DNA of 36,766 bases from the NCBI GenBank assembly GCA_023459215.1, contig JAEWVF010000108.1, forward strand, positions 1 to 36,766, in the 5' to 3' direction. The notes beneath the pieces were generated by a model. The model was not told the DNA's origin, ran no database searches, and worked only from the letters and a program-made list of their open reading frames with translations. The DNA is from Chloroflexota bacterium. Lineage in GTDB: Bacteria; Chloroflexota; Anaerolineae; Anaerolineales; Villigracilaceae. A program made the translations under genes and the position numbers. Within the stretch, counting starts at the first letter, position 1. Each line of letters starts with the position of its first letter. Shown here piece after piece: positions 32,214 through 36,766 of the stretch.

Positions 32214-34520
32214 ATGGACTGGAACATCACCGAAACAAACCAACTGGCCCCGCAAGACCTCGACCGCCAGGGCAACAAATTCCTGATTGGCAACGGCTAT
32301 ATCGGCTATCGCGGCACGCTGGAGGAGTTCAACAAAGACCAGAAAACCGCCACCATCGTCTCGGGCCTGTACGACAAAATTGGTGACGCCTGGCGCGAAC
32401 CGGTCAACCTGCCGAACGGCGGATTTGTCCAGGTCATTTATCAGGGCGAGCCGTTAAGCGTGCTTTCCAGCAAAGTGCTTGAGCACAGCCAAACCCTGGA
32501 TATACGTGATGCGGTTCATGAAAGAAAAACGGTTTTTGAAGTTGCCGATGGAGCGAAAATCACCATCCACGCCCGCCGTTTTGCCAGCCTCGCCCGCCGA
32601 CAATTGCTCTGCATCGAATACACCATCAGCGCCGACCGTGATTGCGACCTGACCCTCCAAACTGGCGTCGACGCCGATGTCTGGGACATCAACGGCCCGC
32701 ACCTGCGCAACATCCAGTTCAGTGAAAACGATGGCGTTTTATCCGTCAACGCCCTCACCCGCGAAAACGCTATTTCTATCGCAGTTTCTGAAGCCATCAT
32801 CATTCAAAAACCCCAATTGGACACGGAGATTAGGGAGTCGCACGGAGAAAACTCAAAAAAACTCCGTGAAATCCGTCCAATCCGTGTCCAAAAAGGTTTT
32901 CCCATCACCCTCCAAAAATTCATCTCCCACATCACCGAAGGTGAGAATCCCCTCGAAACCAGCCGCGCCCTCTGTTGTGAAGCCGCCTCCATCGGCTTCG
33001 ACGACCTCCTCTCCGAGCACACCGCCCTCTGGCATTCCCGCTGGGACAACTGCGACATCCAAATCGATGGCGACCCCGCCGCGCAGCAGGCGCTCCGTTT
33101 CAGCCTCTACCACCTGCTTGCTATCGTCCCGACCCATACCGAACGCGCCTCGATTCCTGCGCGCGGCATGTCTGGCCAGATGTACAAAGGTGCGATTTTC
33201 TGGGACACCGAAATATTCATGCTCCCGTTTTTCAACCACGCTTTCCCCGCACTCTCGCGCAATCTGCTCCTCTACCGCTACCACACCCTCGACGGCGCGC
33301 GCCACAAGGCCCGCGAATACGGTTATCGCGGCGCGTTCTACGCCTGGGAGAGCCAGGACAGCGGCGACGACGCCTGCACGCTCTTCAACGTCACCGACGT
33401 GTTCACCAACCGTCCCCTGCGCACCTACTTCCGCGACCGCCAACTCCACATCAGCGCCGACATAGCCTACGCCTTCTGGCAATACTTCACCCTCACCGGC
33501 GACGCATCCATCTGGCGCGACGGCGGCGCGGAAGTCGTTTTCGAGTGCGCCCGCTTTTTCCTCTCCTGCACCTACTACAGCCCCGATAAGCGCCGCTACG
33601 AATTCCTGGATGTCACCGGCCCCGACGAGTACCACGAGCGCGTTCACAACAATGCTTTCACCAACCGCATGGCCGTTCACACCCTCGAAATCTGTCTCAA
33701 AGTCGCCGCGCACCTGCGCGCGTCAGATTCAGATTTTTATGGGAAATTGGTAGATTCTCTCAGCTTCGACTCTGACCTGACCCTCATCTCTGAACTCGTC
33801 CCCAACATTTACCAGCCGGATTCTGTCCCAGCCGGAGCCTTGATTCCGCAATTCGACGGTTATTTCGCCCTCGAAAATGTTCCGTTAAAAACCCTGCTCG
33901 AACGGAAACTGCATCCCCACGAATATCTCGGCGCTGGCAGCGGGCTCGCCACCACGACTCAAATTATCAAACAAGCCGACGTGGTGCTGACGATGTTCCT
34001 GTTCAGCGACCTTTACCCGCTCGCCACCAAATCTGCCAACTGGGAATACTACGAATCCCGTACCGAACATGGCTCCAGCCTGAGCGCCTGCTCCTACTCG
34101 CTGATCGCCGCCCAACTCGGCAAAGTGGACTGGGCCTACAAGTATTTCATGAAAACCGCCACAATCGACCTGACCGGCGAGGGCAAACAATACGTCGGCA
34201 CGCTCTACATCGGCGGGACGCACCCCGCTGGCAACGGAGGCGCGTGGATGTCAGCCGTTTTTGGCCTGTGCGGCATCCACTTCGACGGTGAAAACTTCCA
34301 CATTGATCCGCACCTGCCCAAACATTGGCAAAAAGTCACCATCCCGCTGATGGTTCGCGGCCAAAAACTGAAAATCACCCTCACCCGTGACTCGGTTGCC
34401 GTCAAACCGGTGGAACCGCTCGAAGCGAATTTATCCGTTTCGGTGGCTGGTTCACTCCATCTGCTGAATTCCACCGCTGAAACCACATTTTCTTGCGCCA
34501 CCGCCACCGCCGGGGAATGA
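32214..34520 (+). CDS. Glycoside hydrolase family 65 disaccharide phosphorylase, copy 2
   Basis: A 768-residue GH65 phosphorylase, second of the pair. It has the N-terminal GNGYIGYRGTLEEF start, the barrel motif GAIFWDTEIFMLPFF, catalytic Glu472 in TGPDEYHERVHNNAFTN, the phosphate-site stretches KQADVVLTMFLF and YESRTEHGSSLSACSYSLIA, and a C-terminal beta domain ending near 740. The DEYH form is that of maltose/kojibiose/trehalose phosphorylases. Residues 202-226 (LDTEIRESHG onward) are encoded by a 75-bp palindromic insertion without disturbing the frame. Copy 1 and copy 2 differ sharply in base use: the coding strand is G-rich in copy 1 and C-rich here, suggesting separate origins rather than local duplication. 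AAGGA six bases upstream sets the start. Confidence 0.92.
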   Translation: MDWNITETNQLAPQDLDRQGNKFLIGNGYIGYRGTLEEFNKDQKTATIVSGLYDKIGDAWREPVNLPNGGFVQVIYQGEPLSVLSSKVLEHSQTLDIRDAVHERKTVFEVADGAKITIHARRFASLARRQLLCIEYTISADRDCDLTLQTGVDADVWDINGPHLRNIQFSENDGVLSVNALTRENAISIAVSEAIIIQKPQLDTEIRESHGENSKKLREIRPIRVQKGFPITLQKFISHITEGENPLETSRALCCEAASIGFDDLLSEHTALWHSRWDNCDIQIDGDPAAQQALRFSLYHLLAIVPTHTERASIPARGMSGQMYKGAIFWDTEIFMLPFFNHAFPALSRNLLLYRYHTLDGARHKAREYGYRGAFYAWESQDSGDDACTLFNVTDVFTNRPLRTYFRDRQLHISADIAYAFWQYFTLTGDASIWRDGGAEVVFECARFFLSCTYYSPDKRRYEFLDVTGPDEYHERVHNNAFTNRMAVHTLEICLKVAAHLRASDSDFYGKLVDSLSFDSDLTLISELVPNIYQPDSVPAGALIPQFDGYFALENVPLKTLLERKLHPHEYLGAGSGLATTTQIIKQADVVLTMFLFSDLYPLATKSANWEYYESRTEHGSSLSACSYSLIAAQLGKVDWAYKYFMKTATIDLTGEGKQYVGTLYIGGTHPAGNGGAWMSAVFGLCGIHFDGENFHIDPHLPKHWQKVTIPLMVRGQKLKITLTRDSVAVKPVEPLEANLSVSVAGSLHLLNSTAETTFSCATATAGE
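32817..32891. repeat. In-frame palindromic insertion inside the second GH65 gene
   Basis: TTGGACACGGA (32817-32827) and its partner TCCGTGTCCAA (32881-32891) flank inner arms with CACGGAG and CTCCGTG. The 75 bp equal 25 codons, no stop is introduced, and the vocabulary (cacgga, atccgt) resembles the gap elements at 32041 and 34592. Confidence 0.75.
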
Positions 34521-34583
34521 ATCCCCCGGCTATCCTATCCCTACAAAGTCCGTTAAAACGGACTGGCTGCCGCAGCAGCCAGT
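34509..34583 (+). other. Hairpin cluster at the end of the second GH65 gene
   Basis: Three hairpins in a row: GCCGGGG/CCCCGGC (34509-34530, enclosing the TGA stop), GTCCGTT/AACGGAC (34548-34563) and ACTGGCTGC/GCAGCCAGT (34562-34583), the last two mutually exclusive at their shared bases. No T run follows. They probably shape mRNA processing between GH65 and pgmB. Confidence 0.5.
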
Positions 34584-34591
34584 CAACATAA

Positions 34592-34670
34592 AAAATCCGC
34601 GTTCATCCGCACAATCCGCATCCAAAAGATTTTGATTTTATTCGTGCCATTCGTGCAATTCGTGGCAAAG
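34592..34670. repeat. Degenerate short-unit repeat before pgmB
   Basis: Contains ATCCGCGTTCATCCGCAC and TTCGTGCCATTCGTGCAATT blocks, the same kind of short reiterated words found in the elements at 32041-32204 and 32817-32891. It lies immediately before the pgmB ribosome site AGAGG. Confidence 0.5.
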
Positions 34671-34678
34671 AGGTTTTC

Positions 34679-35341
34679 ATGATTACTGAAATGCGCGCCG
34701 CCATTTTCGACCTTGACGGAGTCATCGTCGACACCGCCAAATATCATTATCTCGCATGGAAACGCCTCGCCAACGACCTCGGCTTCGACTTCAGCGAACA
34801 CGACAACGAACGCCTGAAAGGCATCAGCCGGGTGCGCTCGCTCGAAATCCTGCTCGAAATCGGCGGCATCCACCTCGACGAAGCCGCCAAAAACGCAGCC
34901 GCCGACCGCAAAAATGCCTGGTACGTGGAATACATCTCCAACATGGAAAAATCCGAAATTCTGCCTGGCACAGCCGAATACCTGCACACCATCCGCGCGC
35001 GGGGCGTCAAAATCGCCCTGGGCAGCGCCAGCAAAAACGCCCCACTCATCCTCGACCGCCTCGGCATTACCTCCCTCTTCGACATTATCATCGACGGCAA
35101 CCAAGTTAGCCAAGCCAAACCGCACCCCGAAGTCTTCCTGCGCGCCGCAAGTGAATTGGGCATTCCGCCTGCAAGTTGCATCGTCTTCGAGGATGCCAAG
35201 GCGGGAATCGAAGCTGCTCTCCACGCTGGAATGGGCGTGGTCGCGATCGGCAAACCAGAAATGCTCAACCAGGCAGACATGGTAATTGGCGGGCTATATC
35301 AACTTAATATCCTGGCACAAACTACCCCCCCCTTCTGTTGA
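34679..35341 (+). CDS. pgmB: Beta-phosphoglucomutase (HAD superfamily)
   Basis: A 220-residue HAD enzyme that turns beta-glucose 1-phosphate, the product of GH65 phosphorylases, into glucose 6-phosphate for glycolysis. Motif I is FDLDGVIVDTA with nucleophile Asp11 and acid/base Asp13; the beta-PGM cap marker LKGISRVRSLEILL follows; motif II is LGSASKNAP, motif III KPHPEVFLRA with lysine, and motif IV FEDAKAGIEAA. The gene order GH65-GH65-pgmB is a classic pairing. The C-terminus (LAQTTPPFC) ends right after a run of eight C and is not typical, so a slippage mutation at the very end is possible. Start at 34679 has AGAGG five bases upstream; MRAAIF five codons in is an alternative start. Confidence 0.93.
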   Translation: MITEMRAAIFDLDGVIVDTAKYHYLAWKRLANDLGFDFSEHDNERLKGISRVRSLEILLEIGGIHLDEAAKNAAADRKNAWYVEYISNMEKSEILPGTAEYLHTIRARGVKIALGSASKNAPLILDRLGITSLFDIIIDGNQVSQAKPHPEVFLRAASELGIPPASCIVFEDAKAGIEAALHAGMGVVAIGKPEMLNQADMVIGGLYQLNILAQTTPPFC

Positions 35342-35678
35342 ATATCTTCACCAAAACATTGTTAATATATCTATTCCTATACATCAAAAAAATGTTCGTC
35401 AATCACCATGCTAATTGCATTTTCAAAGTGAGTGGTAAAACCGTAGCCCCCAACGGGGATACCGCAGTGGGAATATTGGTTCGTCCGGTTTGATACCTGA
35501 ACTAGTTCCAGGAAAATCTTTGCGCTGGGGTATGCCGCTCCAGGCTGAGGAAGGACTGCGCCTGGCGGAGATGCAATTCCGGCGAAAACGGCGGCTGGCA
35601 GTGCAGCCAATCCAGCGCATCTTGCAGAACGGCCTGGAGCACCTCGAAATCGGGCATGGTCAGCCGCAGGCCAAAGCC
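35342..35678. other. Scrambled stretch between pgmB and the peroxiredoxin remnant
   Basis: No intact gene. On the minus strand two frames look slightly protein-like (35502-35670, PDFEVLQAVLQDALDWLHCQ; 35377-35520, NRTNQYSHCGIPVGGYGF) and would join across a frameshift, but I recognise neither. A near-perfect palindrome CCTGAACTAGTTCCAGG is at about 35496-35512. The stretch may be debris from a rearrangement. Confidence 0.4.
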
Positions 35679-35990
35679 GTGCACGCGGTTTTCTTTATCG
35701 ATCCCAAGGGCGTCATCCGCGCCATGATTTACTACCCGCTCAGCATGGGCCGCAATTTCGATGAACTCTACCGCGCCCTGATTGCCATGCAAGCTGCGGA
35801 TGCCTTCTCCATCGCCACCCCTGCCGATTGGCAACCCGACGATGATGTCATCGTCCCGACTGCTGGTTCCTGCGGTGTCGCCAAAGACCGCATGGATGGC
35901 AAAGAGCAAGATGTCACCTGCCATGACTGGTTCTTCTGCACCAAACCGATTTCCAAAGAAAAAGTCCTGAGCACAATTCTCAAGAAGTAA
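35490..35990 (+). pseudogene. Peroxiredoxin (Prx6/1-Cys type) C-terminal remnant
   Basis: From about 35679 the frame encodes the second half of a 1-Cys peroxiredoxin: VHAVFFIDPKGVIRAMIYYP, LSMGRNFDELYRALIAMQAA, then ATPADWQPDDDVIVPTAG and DVTCHDWFFCTKP. The first half, with the peroxidatic PVCTTE motif, is absent; residues before 35679 do not resemble any peroxiredoxin and probably come from unrelated DNA joined to it. The intact family is about 210-230 residues, so roughly half is lost. It has its own terminator at 36005-36036, suggesting a once complete gene. An upstream-truncated gene cannot reduce peroxides by the known mechanism. Confidence 0.8.
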
Positions 35991-36004
35991 GTCAGGTATG
36001 CAGC

Positions 36005-36036
36005 AAAACGGGCGAGATTTTCAACTCGCCCGTTTT
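36005..36036 (+). terminator. Rho-independent terminator after the peroxiredoxin remnant
   Basis: AAAACGGGCGAG (36005-36016) pairs with CTCGCCCGTTTT (36025-36036), with an 8-base loop; the T-rich 3' arm acts as the U tract. It also reads as a terminator on the other strand. Confidence 0.8.
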
Positions 36037-36119
36037 GTATTCATTAACGGAAACTGCCGGCCGTTTTAGCGATTAGTTTTATCATTCGCTTGGCCTTCAC
36101 GCCAATTCATAGTAAATTA

Positions 36120-36202
36120 AATGAGATCGCCCCTGCTGTAACAGGAGCGATCTCATTGCAAGTCTTGCACCGTACGATAACTCTGTGGTCAGAGTGTTTT
36201 TT
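36120..36202 (+). ncRNA. Candidate small RNA or orphan regulatory RNA
   Basis: An 11-bp stem (AATGAGATCGC 36120-36130 with GCGATCTCATT 36147-36157) with an inner CCTG/CAGG pair is followed, after about 20 unpaired bases, by a small terminator: ACTCTG-TGGT-CAGAGT then G and six T (36180-36202). A weak promoter (TTGGCC 36090-36095, 17-base spacer, TAAATT 36113-36118) would start transcription at about 36122-36125. No protein is encoded. Without conservation data this remains a candidate only. Confidence 0.3.
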
Positions 36203-36252
36203 CATGCCTCAGCATCTCTGCTAAGACAAACCGCCTATTTTTTACCATTGGC

Positions 36253-36289
36253 GGCCCCGACGGGGTGGGGCACTACTCGAAGTAAATTT
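36253..36289. repeat. 38-bp repeat, copy 2 (see 9011-9048)
   Basis: GGCCCCGACGGGGTGGGGCA followed by CTACTCGAAGTAAATTT, matching 9011-9048 with one fewer G and one C/G change. The left arm present in copy 1 is missing here, and AGAGCGTGTTATGAAC follows on the right. Confidence 0.65.
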
Positions 36290-36429
36290 AGAGCGTGTTA
36301 TGAACTTTTTTTGAATTTGTGTCAAATCTCATAAAGTCGTATTTCTGAACCTTAACAAAAGTCTCGAAAAGTCGCATCAGTGCCATTTCAGGTTGGCGGG
36401 CTGCGCCCAATAAAATTGTGTTCGAATCA

Positions 36430-36461
36430 AAAGCGGGCTGGCGAATTCGCCAGCTCGCTTT
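36430..36461 (-). terminator. Terminator of galactokinase
   Basis: A 16-bp near-perfect palindrome centred on GCGAATTCGC. On the minus strand it follows the galK stop by about 35 bases and ends CCCGCTTTTGATTC. A second short hairpin (GCGAGATA/TATCTCGC, 36473-36489) lies between it and the stop. Confidence 0.7.
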
Positions 36462-36494
36462 GTTCTGTAGATGCGAGATAGTATCTCGCCTTAC

Positions 36495-36766
36495 TTACAC
36501 CAATCTGGCTCCATCAGATGCCTTGCAGATGTAAATCTCCGGTTTCAGGCCGGTTTTTGCTTCGTATTGGCGGGCCAGTTCGGCGGCGAAGGCCTGGGCG
36601 GCGGATTTCTCGACCAGGTTGGCGGTGCAGCCGCCGAATCCGGCCCCGGTCAGGCGCGCGCCAAAGCAGCCCGGTAGCCCCTGGGCAATCTCAACCATCG
36701 TGTTCAACTCGGGGATTGACACTTCGTACAGGTCGCGCAAACTGGCGTGGCACTCGTTCATGATCT
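36495..36766 (-). CDS. galK: Galactokinase (3' end only; gene continues past the right edge)
   Basis: The last 90 or so residues of a GHMP kinase that phosphorylates galactose at C1. The frame stays open through the window end: MNECHASLRDLYEVSIPELN is the usual start of the galactokinase C-terminal region and GARLTGAGFGGCTANLV is GHMP motif 3, which in galactokinases reads GARMTGAGFGG. The stop at 36495 follows DGARLV. It would be the first enzyme of galactose use by the Leloir route; the galactanase remnant at 20968-21258 would have supplied galactose polymers in the past, though the two are not in one operon. Confidence 0.93.
   Translation of the reverse strand, partial: IMNECHASLRDLYEVSIPELNTMVEIAQGLPGCFGARLTGAGFGGCTANLVEKSAAQAFAAELARQYEAKTGLKPEIYICKASDGARLV

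Noticed and set aside
32853..33713. 286-codon minus-strand frame and 262-codon plus-frame alternative (32677-33465) in the second GH65 gene
   Set aside because: Both have repetitive, biased composition (Val/Gly/Ala or Ser/Thr/Pro) caused by the C-rich codons of the real gene.
34583..35224. 213-codon minus-strand frame opposite pgmB
   Set aside because: Shadow of the beta-phosphoglucomutase gene, whose HAD motifs are all on the plus strand.
9001..36290. CRISPR array from the repeated palindromes
   Set aside because: The repeats are dispersed, not regularly spaced, and no cas genes are present.
36291..36312. GAGCGTGTTATGAACTTTTT, resembling the end of an IS5-type insertion sequence
   Set aside because: No matching second end and no transposase in the window, so it cannot be supported as an insertion sequence.

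Overview
The window reads as a chromosomal piece of a carbohydrate-fermenting bacterium, most likely Chloroflexota, class Anaerolineae (inference, not proven). The reasons are lipoprotein solute-binding proteins with long Pro/Ala/Glu linkers behind the lipobox, several sugar transport systems packed together, a STAND-type ATPase regulator, paired GH65 phosphorylases, and many small palindromic repeats in the gaps. There is no rRNA, tRNA, CRISPR array or recognisable transposase gene.

Region 1 (1-8720) is a sugar or polyol catabolic operon on the minus strand. It runs split transketolase (N and C subunits), FGGY kinase, DUF2291 protein, RbsA-type ATPase, RbsC-type permease and RbsB-type binding lipoprotein (cut by the left edge). 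A divergent SorC-family regulator and TGAATA-NN-TATTCA palindromes control it. The kinase is built like glycerol kinase but two glycerol-pocket residues are changed, so the substrate is probably a larger ketose or polyol. Import, phosphorylation and ketol transfer would form one pathway.

Region 2 (8721-11585) is a quiet spacer with a palindromic repeat and a sensor-kinase remnant, followed by a histidine phosphatase, a small unknown protein and an NfeD-like membrane protein.

Region 3 (11586-20699) is a mannitol-type PTS locus on the minus strand: a PRD regulator, a IIC subunit, two IIB paralogues flanking a IIA, an HPr-Enzyme I fusion, a large zinc dehydrogenase with two Rossmann-like halves, and a PfkB-family hexose kinase. 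No classical MtlD is present; the dehydrogenase is the candidate to replace it.

Region 4 (20968-35341) looks like an alpha-1,3-glucan (nigeran-type) utilisation locus. An exported GH87-like beta-helix lipoprotein is translationally coupled to a MalF/MalG/binding-protein ABC importer on the minus strand. On the plus strand lie a STAND regulator, a LacI regulator, two GH65 phosphorylases and beta-phosphoglucomutase. Three identical GTTGAACGTTCAAC operators tie the importer/STAND promoter region, lacI and the GH65 operon into one regulon. A GH53 galactanase remnant lies beyond the GH87 gene. The second GH65 gene carries an in-frame 75-bp palindromic insertion.

Region 5 (35342-36766) holds a peroxiredoxin remnant, several hairpins including a possible small RNA, a second copy of a 38-bp repeat, and the 3' end of galactokinase on the minus strand.
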